From positions 31,354-76,653 of the forward strand of contig NAOQ01000127.1 of assembly GCA_002751075.1 (NCBI GenBank): a DNA stretch of 45,300 bases, in the 5' to 3' direction. Positions 23,798-36,100 of the stretch are shown piece after piece. Numbering within the stretch: position 1 is the stretch's first letter; each line of letters opens with the position of its first letter. The position numbers were made by a program, and so were the translations under genes. The DNA comes from Ichthyophonus hoferi. Lineage: Eukaryota; Opisthokonta; Ichthyosporea; Ichthyophonida; Ichthyophonidae. The notes under the pieces were generated by a model that was not told where the DNA came from, did not search any database, and saw only the letters and a list, made by a program, of their open reading frames with translations.

Positions 23798-25847
23798 AAT
23801 GCGACTAAAACATATAAAGAAATATTGTAACTAAGTCAGACCATGTAGAAATGGGTGTACAACAAGGGTACTGGTGCTGGAAGAACCAGTGGCTTGAAAA
23901 ATCAGTGACCAACCACAGGTGATAAAAAATGAATAAAGATGTATTAATAGTACCAGGAAGAGACTACTTGCTTACTTTTTTCTGAAGGCTTTCTATTTAG
24001 GTTATGGTGTTCTAAAATATTAGATGCTAGAAGTTTCTCATGATATGTTAGGCAGTGAAGCCTCTGTCAATATAATATGTTCACTATTAATTCCGCGTTT
24101 TATGTATGAAACCAAGTGTAGGGCAAAACGGCTCATAAAAAGATAAGAAAAAAAAAAGGTGTAAGCCTGTCTGAAGAATGTCGCAAAACCTATTTGTCTC
24201 TGCATGAAGTAAAAGTGATTAGAAGGACAGATGTATTAACGCTTAAGAGTGAGCTTATATATATGCATATAAGCAATTGTGTAATTTTTAACAGCCACCA
24301 TATAATTTTGTTTGATCGAGTATTAGGGCTGGAATTATATGTACCTCAGTTATCCTTGGATGCTGAGTTTCATTCATATAGGGTCAGGTTAAGATAATTA
24401 GCTGTCGATTAATCTGCGATTAGCTGTCGATTAAGCTGCGATTAGCTTGAATCTGTGCAATTAATCTGGTTTTATGATTTTCTTGTAGAAATACTGGACT
24501 AATTGATCCATTAATTTGAGGGTTTTAAAATATCAAACTAGGAGGGTTAATTGGTCCGATGAAATAGATCTACTTTATTATATTATTTGGATTAATTTGT
24601 TATGCAAACAATAACACCTCCACATAGCAACAGATTATATGATGTATTTCTATCATATATATAATTGTCAAAAAAAATTCTTATATATATATATATATAT
24701 ATATATTTTTCATATTTATATATTTTTTTTTTCAAATATGACTAATTAGGAGAGATGGGAAGAATATGCTTTCTCTGAGGGAGACCACCAACCACAAAGG
24801 CGATCTACACTAGGTACCCAATAATCTTATAGAAAGTTTTTTTATTGAATGCATAACATAATTTTAATAACATACCTTAAGGGCCTTCCGATTGGCTAAT
24901 CTATCCGCAAGTGTCGTAGCTATTTGATCTCTTTGATAGCAAATTCAAGTTGGCTAGGTTGTTGTTTTCCAATATGTAAGATATAGGCGGCATTTTTATT
25001 TGTGACCACCATAAGATATTTGAAATACTGTGAATCCATTACTTGACTATGCAAAGATAGATTCTTTGCACAATCCCCTTTAACTATCAGTCAATTACTG
25101 TTTACCCTAACTGGCATTTCCTATAAAGTTTTGTGTATAACGAACATTATGCACCACTTTTACCAATTTTAGATCAAGCCGAGGTACATCCTTTTTGGAA
25201 CCCGGATGACACGTTCCGAAAGTAATTCTAATAAACATTGCATTTTAATGTGCTAATAGGCTGACCGTTTAAATTTGATTCATATGCATATATATTTATT
25301 TACTACAGGACATAACTTTCAGTAAGTTTATTTAGCTGTCTTGTTGATTCTTCTAATTGAATTTAGGTAATGTCCAAATTTATTCTGGTATACACCTGTA
25401 CTGACTCCCACCAATTGATATATCAATATACGTTAGTGAAAATGATACCAATTATTAATTATTTAGTTCTCAATATTTTTTCTTTTAAATTAGTTTATCT
25501 ATTTTCATTGTACGAATTTAGACACTATAGTTAGTCGTCTTTTTATATTCTTTAGTTCAGGAAACCATGTCATTGGTAAATTTGTTACTATCATTATTTA
25601 GTTTGATTTACCCATCCTCGGGCACCTTCTCTCGTTTCTTACTGGCATGAATTATTATAGTTGAAATCCACCAGGTTGTATAGCTGATATTAAATAACTT
25701 CATTTAGACCTTTGGTCTTTGGTTAGTGGGGATAGTAATAATTCTTACGTTATATAGTAGATAATGAATGTTCTCAGTAATTATTAATGTCCTTCTCTCT
25801 TTCTGTATACCATATAGCTCAATCGTCATACTACACTTCTTTTATGA
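23798..25847. other. AT-rich intergenic stretch
   Basis: No gene seen. It holds a 22-bp direct duplication at 24397-24440 (attagctgtcgattaa followed by tctgcg or gctgcg), a (TA)n run near 24682-24705 and T-rich runs nearby. Confidence 0.5.
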
Positions 25848-26141
25848 CTTGATTATCACACTAATTCACGTTTGCATTCTGAATTGCTCAAAGCAAAGCA
25901 AACCAAGGAAGCTGTTTTAAAACATAATCAACCATCTACGATCACAAAGCAAGTCACATTTGGGTCAATCATCTATAGCTATTCGTTTAGGGTGCCTAAC
26001 ACTAAAAAAGATTTTCTCCCTCTCTTGGAAGCCTTTCATCAACTAGCTGTAGAAAACTATGGTGAAAAACAGCTGAGAGAGCAACTGATGGCCCCATTGA
26101 AACCCAATGTAATTTTGTTCTTTAAATCAATGGTATGGTAG
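25848..26141 (+). CDS. Orphan open stretch of about 97 codons without ATG start
   Basis: The open stretch has protein-like composition: a basic start, then FGSIIYSYSFRVPNTKKDF, then an amphipathic segment (LLEAFHQLAVENYGEKQL) and a hydrophobic end before TAG. No in-frame ATG lies at its start and no clear acceptor precedes it. It could be an exon of an unseen gene, a fragment of mobile DNA or chance. I recognise no family. Confidence 0.25.
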   Translation, partial: LDYHTNSRLHSELLKAKQTKEAVLKHNQPSTITKQVTFGSIIYSYSFRVPNTKKDFLPLLEAFHQLAVENYGEKQLREQLMAPLKPNVILFFKSMVW

Positions 26142-27395
26142 CTAGGCAATCACGCGGCGTGGTTTGGTATACTGGATCTGAGAGTGTGCATCAAGAAAAG
26201 TAATAAAAAATATCCCTATCAGTGATAAAGACATTTGGTATAACTCTGTCTACCAGAGTTAGCATGACAGTAATTACAGGTATATGTTGAACGGTATATA
26301 TCATCGCTGTTTAATGCTTATACGAGCAATACTATTTGGAAAAGGGATTTATATTCACTGTGTAGTATCCTATACTTTGTAGCAAACGTTCTTATTATCA
26401 CACTCCAATATTGTCAAAGGCAATATACTACATATCCACATCGTTAATGCTTGTAAGTTGAATTGTTAACAGAATCTTAATTTACAAATAAAAGGGGGCT
26501 ATCATGCAAATGCGTAAGATACCATAGTAGTAGAAACAGTGGAGTTCTTTATTTTCTTTATGATTGTTAATTGAAATAGCGACTAATTAATACAACTAAA
26601 CCGCGACAATAAAAATAGCCCGAAGAGGTTTTTTGTAAACATATTATCATAAGCACTAAGAATGCCAATATTGTAACGTAAAAATGTAAATAAGGCTCAA
26701 TAATAATACTATAAAATTAACAAAGGTATATCATTCAATGACTAATAAATATAGAAAGAGAACTGCGATTCCATTATGATATCATAACAAGCTTTTAAAT
26801 ATATATATAAAACCAAGTCGGATGTTGAGTGGAATATACAGCATTGCTTTGTGCCAACTCCACTAATGGGGGTAGCTATATTGGGTAATGACCAATGCAT
26901 TGCTCTCAGTAAGGATGCAATTCACCAATCAACAATGCCGTCCCCTCCATCAGTACTCTCTACATCAATCTACACAGGGAAAAAAGCACCCCGATCAGGC
27001 AGATATAGCATTATTTTTTCCATTTCTCTTTTCTACCCCAGTTTTACATTCTATCCCATCTCACCAACAGATTTCAGACAATAGCCATTGGCTTTACAAC
27101 TGCTACTAGCATACCCAATCAATCGCAATGCACTAATATGTAGATAATACAGAAATATAAATATTATTGCAATATGTCGCATGTACAGATGTACACTACA
27201 AGAAAAATATTACCATAAATATCATTTATATACCTGACCACATAATGCACAAATAATGTAAATATACACCCATATAGATATCAATGATAATACACCCACC
27301 ATTCTGCATGTCCACGCCTACAATTTCGCTGCATATACATATCAGCTTTTCTACACCAATATTTAGAGACACGATTATCATCACTAGAATAACAT
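26142..27395. other. Intergenic or 3'-UTR stretch downstream of DMAP1
   Basis: AT-rich. Two overlapping plus-strand open frames near 26.85-27.11 kb have no recognisable content and no splice or start context. The minus strand here would hold the DMAP1 3' end. Confidence 0.4.
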
Positions 27396-30300
27396 CTAAG
27401 TTACACCTACCGCGTGAGAGGTGTTTTCGGGTTGGCCTGCAGGCCCTCCAGTCTCCGGTTTAACTCCACCCCCCTGCCTTGCTTGCAACCCTCGTAGCTC
27501 ACTCTCTAGACGTGCTACTGCCCTACGCACATCTATATTGCAGTGTTAAATATAGGCAGTATGAGTGAGTGATTACAATGATATACACTCAGTGTACAAC
27601 ATATATACAAGTGAATTCATAGGTAAATATATAGACCCGTTTACAGACAAGTACACAAGCATAGTTAAGTATCAACCAGTAACATAAATAATCAGATAGA
27701 CATGCCCGAACACATACATTCGCATAGATAGACCTAGGCTTACTATTTATGTTATCCCATGCTTGAAGGCTAAATACTACTTCCTTTTTAATTACACTGG
27801 TACAACAATCCTGATCGATGTACCAAATAAGAAAAATAAAAGTGAATAGTCGAACAACATATATTTACAAACTCCAAATCCTTGCCTGATAAGATTGTAT
27901 ACGGTAATGCCCATGTTGCCTGGTACTTCTTTTAAGACCTCTCATTACATATAATTATACTGATCGTATTTCTACATTATATTAGTATTTACCTTATGCT
28001 AATAGACTATAAATCATTCCTTATGCCAAAGCCTACTTCACAGTCAACACCATTAACACCTATAGAACTAATATCATTTGAAAAGGACTATACACATACT
28101 CAAATATTCGCAACTCTCCCTCTCCAGGTCTTCCAGGGCTGACCCTATCCGCTGGGTGTAGCACATTACATCTAGATCTACCTTGAGTTCATCATATAGC
28201 TCTGCACAGATTCCACCCACATTGTTGGAATGGTAATGTATATCTATAGTACAATTAGCTCTAAGGAGTGACCTACTCTATCCATCTTCCTATACATGAC
28301 CCTTCAACTTCATTGTGTCCCCATGTTTTGATGAAAATAACAACTCATTCAACACCACAACCATGTACAAAGTGGGCAATCATCATTACCAATATTTGCA
28401 ATATTTTAATTAATATGCATGAAGCGCCAGTTAGCAATCATGTATGCAATTGCATAATGTTTTAAGTAAACACCTATAATCTTATAACTTATTATGAAAT
28501 TATAAGTTGTGATAGTCTAGGCTCACTATGTACAATCAGATTTATACACATACATTTAAGGCCATCGGCCATGTAGCAGACATTACGTAATTACCTAACA
28601 GAGCGACCATAATATTGTATAAAACAATTAGCCAAAAACACAACATAATATAACATTCAACAGCATGGCATTACGTAGATAAACATATCCAGCATACAGA
28701 CAGGGCCAAATCAATGTGAGCAGGGTATCTGAGAGGATATGAAACAACTAATACTGAAGAAGGAAAAGATATGTCAATCGGCTTTTCATCCCTGAGTCAA
28801 AGGTTGGGGGTGGTTGCACGTGTATACATCCAGTGCTTACTTACTAATGTACACCGTGTGTGTGTGTAACATTGTAATTATAACACGCATTCCTTCAACC
28901 TATCATAGCCAAACACCCAATGATCTACATACCTAATAACAATTCTCTCTGTTTAGCCGAGAGATTGGCGCCCACCGTGTATTTATATCTACGAAGGAAG
29001 GCCCCACTGGCCACACTTTTCTTCTTAATAGACTTCCGTGAATCATCAACGGTACTGAAATGGAATGATAATTAGATACTATCATACACATAAACATATA
29101 CCCAGTAGACTTACATATTCTCATTCAGGAAGGTACACAGTACACATCAAACTATGGCCATCTGACATCTCTTTGTGGTCGTGGTGACATAGCACAAAGA
29201 GAGCTGCGCTGGATGCATGCTAAGGATAGCAATACATAATATATAATAATAATAGGTCAACGATACCTACCTAGATACCTTTTGCTTCTTGCGAGGTTTT
29301 TCATCCTTGGAAAGCTGCTTCCTTGGTTCTGTAGGGTCTAAGGCAGGCTGCGTACTTGCCGATTTGTGATGAACAACAACCTTCCCTGCTTTATCCTTCA
29401 ACTTCTTCTGTCTCTGTACCACCACGACCCCTCCCATATGGTCATTACACACCAAGAGAAAGTGAGCATAGCCTGACTTTACAAAGGATGGCATGGTATG
29501 TGCACTAATACAGTCTTATTTATACAGCAGATCTATATTCTTCTTTCACTCCGCCAGTCTTTTTAACACGTCCTCTATCATTCTGATCATTACACCAAAC
29601 ACAGAGTAATATACATATACACCCATCAAGAATTTTTAAGGTATTATACATGCCTGATATGTTGCAGGTATGAATCTCACACGCAATCTACCTATATCTC
29701 TTCCTATATAATCCATATAAGGGCCCACTAGTTTTACCTGTGCAATTTTCTTTGACTCGACAACCAGACAGGCCTCATCCTCCAATTCTTCTATAGATTT
29801 CTCTAAGAGCAATGCTAGCTGCTGCTTCCTCTGGGTCTCATGTGTAGCATCATAGCACAGTGTTTGCAGAGCTGTGTCAATGTCCTGTCCAGCCCTACTG
29901 GCATGTAGAATGGTTTGAATCCTGAAGGAGAATACATGATTATATTAGAGGGAATGCTAGGTTTACCACAAATATAATCTCTCACATTATTTTAAACCAA
30001 ACGTGGCACACAAAATATTTATCTCTTCGCAAGCATGACTGATAGCGTTTGTAGTCCTATATACACTCTAAAACAATACCACATTTATATATCATGAATC
30101 TTGCATATATATAGAGTACCAACTTATATTTCAATCATACCAACACAAAAAATAATACATGCAAAAAGTAAACAATTACTATGTGGATGCCGGTTAAAAG
30201 TGTCAAACCCTCAGGCATATATGACTATATAAGGGACGATATATGTAGCAAAAGACAGTCAAGGGCTCAGACATAAAGTATTAGCTACTAATACTGGATC

Positions 30301-32246
30301 TTTACTTGTAATAGTGCTCTTTCAGATCTTCCAATGAAAAGCTGACATCAGGGCCTGGCACATGTAGTAATGCAATAGGACACAATTAGATCGAATGAGG
30401 GATGATGGCCGCAGGTATAACACACAAAGAGTGGAAATATAGCGGAGGGTTAAATGGCGAGAGACATAAAAGGGTAATGGTTGGTCAATCAGAATCAATG
30501 GTAAGGTTATCGATACCCGAGACATAAATATATATATATCAACTATATCTAATCTGGTTGTGGTAGACCAGTCACTGTCACTATATGAGACTACCATGTA
30601 AACCCAAAAACCAATCACTAAACCGATCTGCTAGGTAAACCACATGCATCTTATCTATCCTCCTGGCCATAAAAGACATAGTGTGGGCGAAGGATAGATG
30701 TACCTCGTTACGCCTATATACCTAGTACTAAGGTGGAACAAATTAAACAAATCAAAACAATACACAAACTGTATTAATATTAAACATACCAACATCAACT
30801 GGGGCAAACCTATCGTATACCACCAGAAATCGGGAGTCAAATTGTAGGCAGAGTTCCATGAGATGATCCGAATTAGCCTTTGACCAATGGGCACAACGAG
30901 AGGCTATGACCTGCCATACACACAAGGAAGGGAGAGATGGATGTCAACAGAAGAAGACATATGCACTACAGTAGGCATACATAAATATAAAAATAAAGAT
31001 GTCAATCTATTTTCATATATGTATGCATGCATGTATATATGTATATAGAAGTATGTGTTAATATACATAGTATATCTGGAACATTAACCACAACTACAAC
31101 CGAGTGTCCATTCTCCATGTGCCCCTACCTACCTCACTGTATTCAGTATCAGTATATTGCAATACATTAGTAAGGGGTTGGTCCAGAGAGGTAGATGGTG
31201 TATTGACGCCTGTGGTAGCCCCCAATCACCTATCAGTGATAAAAGGCTTTCTAATATCCTATTGGTTACTAAATTGTAAATAAAACCGGGAAAGGTTTAG
31301 TCAATCTACAGTACTCACACTGTAGTTAATATCATATCTCCTCTTGCTCTAGCGTTATAAATAGAACCCATATATATATATAGATTAGTACAGCTATAGT
31401 CATCACATTAAAGTGGGAGCCTGTATAGCAATAAGGCCCTATGTGGTCATAGACTTAGGGGATTGGCAAGGGGAGGAGGGGAGGGGGAAAAATGCAGATT
31501 ATTAACAGAAGGCAGGAGAGAGACAGCTGTGTGAGTGCACGTAAAGGGAATAATTAGGAGACAGCACAGGCATGGCTATAAGTCAACTATGTCTATAAGG
31601 TCACCTTCATACACCCTACAGGATAATATTTAATAATAGGTGTGGGCTAAACTGTGAACTTGATACTGGATTAACTCTCACGGCAAACAACAGAATATAT
31701 ATGGCCAATAAAATAAATGGAACAGCCGCATTAAACAAAAGATAATAAGTAGCCCATGAAGAGGCAGATAGGGCCTTCCCTCTCCACTACCTCTAGAGGA
31801 ATAGTGTTACCTTGGGAATCCTCTCTCGCCCAGTGGTTCAGTATTGCCCCGTTAGCTTTGCCCCGACAACCTAGGGGCACCCATCTCCAGGAACGTACTT
31901 TAGGGGCCGCCACGCTCATAGCAAGAGGATTGGGTAAAGGGACAATAGCCTCTTGTTGCTCTCCTTCATAGTCACCAAGGTAACCAGAATAGTTGTAGTG
32001 GAATTCCGTGTAGGGAGACTATATATAGTGTACGGTTATGGTTCAGGGTATTATAAAGGCCAAAAGGGATAGACTAATGGACAACTATATATGTAGACCA
32101 TAAAGCATAAGGGGGAAAGAAGAAACGTAACATATAGTGACAGAAACGAAACAACACGCAGTATGAGTGGGAGCGACACCCTCTCCTACCACTATAGATA
32201 TTCCATCAAACACACCCGCACCATAACCATCTCTTGCCCCTGACAT
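27396..32246 (-). CDS. DMAP1: DNA methyltransferase 1-associated protein 1 (DMAP1/SWC4)
   Basis: Nine secure exons in phase: 32018-31811, 31209-31133, 30910-30790, 30354-30306, 29921-29738, 29413-29271, 29054-28933, 28201-28100 and 27532-27396; a tentative first exon is 32246-32190 (ATG, 19 codons). Total ~399 residues (human 467). Matches in order: PKVRSWRWVPL and NGAILNHWAREDSQG for the N-terminal conserved block; HWSKANSDHLMELCLQFDSR and SFSLEDLKEHYY for the SANT/Myb-like domain; a Glu/Lys helix; basic segments; then ELYDELKVDLDVMCY for the C-terminal conserved helix. Known: DMAP1 is a subunit of the SRCAP and TIP60/NuA4 chromatin complexes, handling H2A.Z exchange and H4/H2A acetylation. 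The N-terminal RPEGMHRE-type motif was not found, so the first exon may be wrong or one exon is missing. Confidence 0.9.
30306..30910 (-). other. SANT/Myb-like domain exons of DMAP1
   Basis: Two exons. W of HWSKANSDHL is the first helix tryptophan; FDSRFLVVYDRF is the second helix region; EDLKEHYYK closes the third. An intron splits the domain in front of SFSLEDL. The fold is used in chromatin complexes for protein and histone-tail contacts. Confidence 0.85.
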
Positions 32247-33159
32247 CTTCCCATCTAGTTACTTATATATAGTCTATAGACGAAGGTATTCTATAAGTAA
32301 TCCATAACGCAGTTTACCATGAATAAAGTTTCCCAAAACTTAAAAACTGTTAGATGAAAGATACAGTGACTATATGAAAGGAATACCCACCATCTTCAAC
32401 TTCCTTCTGCTCACGTTCCTTTCAACTAAACCAATAAACTAATATTTCATAGATTTAAAAGATTCTTATGCACCCTTTGTGTGTAAAATTCATAATAAGA
32501 AGCCTTAGAGAATAAGTATATAATATAGTAAAAGTAAAGGCGAGGCGGCCAAATGAGTAATGGCTGTCTATACTTCTTATTATTAATTATCTAGCTGGTG
32601 GGTAGGTGTCATAAGGCTATAAGAATATATCTAAGAGAGTTTGATAGGGGTAATAGCTCAGGAACTCAGCTTATAGTCCTGTAGCACTATATTATAGGAT
32701 AATATATTGTAAAACATAAACGTATTTATTACACTATACTATATATATATTATATAATAAAATTATACATAATGTAACAATTCTTATAATCCAACTCAGC
32801 CCCTCCTAATTTCACACCCTTTTTACCATATATAGTGGCATTTTTTTCACACCCTGGGACCTGTGAGCCTCGGTGACGTGTAAGAGCCAGCTGTAATGTA
32901 AACAAACATTATTACAGTAGTGTATTATAGTAAGGAGAGAAGGAATATATGCATACATATATTAAAAATTATAAATGTCCGTATACGTATATCAGGAATA
33001 TATGCAGTATCGTCTGTTTATAAACGATATAAGCACTTCTGTAGTCAAAATTTAAAAAATATATTGGAATTTTGGTATGCGTGAAAGTCTAGAATGTAAA
33101 CTATCACTGTGGTTCACTGGGTGATAAAGCAAGAAGGGAGCGTAGTACAACCCAAACGA
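32247..33159. promoter_or_regulatory. Head-to-head intergenic region, DMAP1 and receptor kinase
   Basis: About 0.9 kb separates the two modelled start codons. It contains long A/T runs (32.70-32.77 kb) with TATA-like strings and one CRE-like tgacgt (near 32874). Position suggests that it holds both promoters. No start site can be fixed from sequence. Confidence 0.4.
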
Positions 33160-36100
33160 ATGACTTTACTGCTTAGGTTGCCGAGAGTCAGGTTTATGCT
33201 CTCTGCACTATTTTTTTATTTTTTTATTTTGCAGTTGGCAGCTGCCGAGTGGCGGTTCTCTAAGGATGGCGCAACCATTGTATGTAAGGTAAGATAGCTT
33301 TATACTTGTATATATTGTACCTTGTTGTTTACCTTTTTTACAAGTTGGGTGATTCATTTGGATAGGTCTTGAGTGCTCATGGTAAAGCGTTTCTACAGTT
33401 AGCTGATGTGATGCTGTACTTAATTAAAGTACACCCGAGAATTACCAAAAATATTAGTATCAAACAAACTCTTTATAATTGTATATGATAAGCAAAAATA
33501 TTTGAAATATCATCAGGTTTTATTTTTGAATATAACGTTATTTCAGCTACTTTAATAATAAAAACATCATAAAATAAATGTACTTGGAAATTAAGGAACC
33601 TGTTTCTCTTATATTGCCCAAGTTAAAATTTGAAATAGAGGTAATTATTGTTTTGTAGGTCCAATTCTTTTACCCAACATCCCAATAGTAAATTACATTG
33701 GATTTAATTTATTCTGACCAACATCAAAATATACTTTTTTGAATACATATTAAAACTTTGTGCTTTTTATTATATCTTACGGATTAAGTTGTATATCAAT
33801 AGTTCAATAAATACACTTGCAAGTACATATATTTTTATTTTAAGAGTGTCTTGCACCTTGTCAATTATGTTGCTGCCCTGCACATTTGATACTTACTTAC
33901 TATACTGCAGATAGCACTCTACTTATAACATGGCTAGACTTCAACAGTCCAAATATAATATACCCAGACTTTAGTCCTTTCTTCTTGCCACGTCTACATA
34001 TCATAGATTGTGTGTGCTAACGTGTAAGCAAGCTATCTGTAGGGATACTGCTATGTTGATGCCTGTAAACTTTAGTCTACAGCCATGCCTTAACCTTTGG
34101 ATATATTGCTATGTTAGCCTAACTCCTAACACTCTTTCCTCCTTGTGGTAGGGCACAGCCTGGGAGGGCCAACTGGGGCAGTGCAATTGTATATCGCCAT
34201 TCTGCCCTGAGCTGTAAGTAGTCCCTTTTTTAATGGTTATATGTGGCCTGGATGGAGCTTCCTTTTAGAGGGTGGTTATAACTCTTCCAATGATTTTGAG
34301 GTGACCCTGAATAATGTAGTATATATTAAAGTGTAACTGGTACTGTATATATTATTGAATGTGTTTCCATAGTTGTATGACTGTGATGTCCTCCGAGTAT
34401 AGCAGCACCATCACATGGAATCTACTATTGTTTTATCCCAGACTTAGAAGGCCTGTGATTATGTACCCATCTACTGTGGTCTGGATGGGAGTTAATGCAT
34501 ATTAGAGCTATGATAGTATTAATCTATACTACAGAGTATATAGGTTGGCTGGTGGGGACGTGTTTCATTGGATATGTGTATAAGGCAATATAGACTGTAA
34601 TTGTAATACAAAATATGCCTAGATCTGTTTGTTCCCATTTTTGCATCTATGGTCGAAGGGTTTATGTATTGATATTTATCTACATAGGGTTGAGACAACT
34701 AAAACTATATGTATCTCTATCCATATATTTATACACAGAATAAAAGAGTTGATCATTTTATATCTTACAACATTTTTAGGAAAGTGTAATACACGTTAGT
34801 TGACAGTATTTTGATACAATTAGCTATTCTTATAATCTATTAATACTACTGGGTGTTACCAGAAAATATTCTACAGCTAAATAATACTGTATGATAGTGC
34901 ACAAGCAATATAATCCTGGCATATATATTTCTGTATTTATATATACATGACGCAAACATAAATATCTATGTACTCATATAGCTATACCCACTACCCTACC
35001 ATCTAGTGGTAGTTACATGTAAGTATAAACCTAGAACTACCCGCCTCACACACTCTCTCATACCTCACTTCCTCTAACCCACTCCCTCTCTCCCCACTTT
35101 CAATCCCTCGGCTCTATGCAGAGACCTCTCGGGGCTGGGTATTGTTAGTGTAGTGGAGGATGCCTTTTTAAATCTGGGTGATTTAGAAATATTAAATTTA
35201 GCCAACAACACCATTGCTGGCCTGACTGGCAGCCCTCCTCTTACTCTACCCGACCTGTTAAGCTCGTAGGTCATATGGTATTCAAATATACGAACTATGA
35301 GCTGGTTGGTGTGGGATGATGGTGTATTAAAGGATAGCCCCGCATGGAAATCACCCGGCCCTTTCATACCTACCCGAATACACGCTATTGGATAGATATC
35401 ACATAGATATATACACTCTTCCTCTTACCTATACCTATGAATTGTTTATATTGAATTAGTGCAATTGAAACATCCTCATATTTGTTACGTGTCAGGCCTG
35501 GATATGTCTTCTATATTACTCATCATTTTAATGGCCTACCAGCCATAGACCTATCTCCCTATACATACATTCTCCTCTGACCTTGTTAACCAAATATTTC
35601 TGTACCAATCAGATCTATGGCTCGCAGTGAGTCATACGAGGTACCACCCGTAAAACTGTTTCAAGACCTCGTCCATCTTCGTACATTGTAAGTGGCGGAA
35701 CAGGTGCACATAGACATCTAGACAATACACTAGGCCCATTATTGAGCATAGATCCCTTCCTCTCAGGTTGTGAGCATATAACAGCTGGTAATCTAACGCC
35801 GTAGTGCTGGTCATATATATCTAGGCATAAGTTTGTTTAATATGTAACACTTTGTAAACGTTATATTTCCACCTATCCAATTACATCATTATAGTAATTA
35901 TGTCTGTACTAATTCCATCTTTGTCTGCTATTCCATCCCATATCCTGTTATACCTACGGTCATACTCTCTATCCTTCTCACGGTTCTTTTTACATGCCGT
36001 ATAAAGTCATTTATATATTTATTTATCTAATTGGTAAATCACTAGACAGTCAACATATACGTCTGTCTATATGGCCCCGCCTCCTTCCTGTCCCCTTTCT

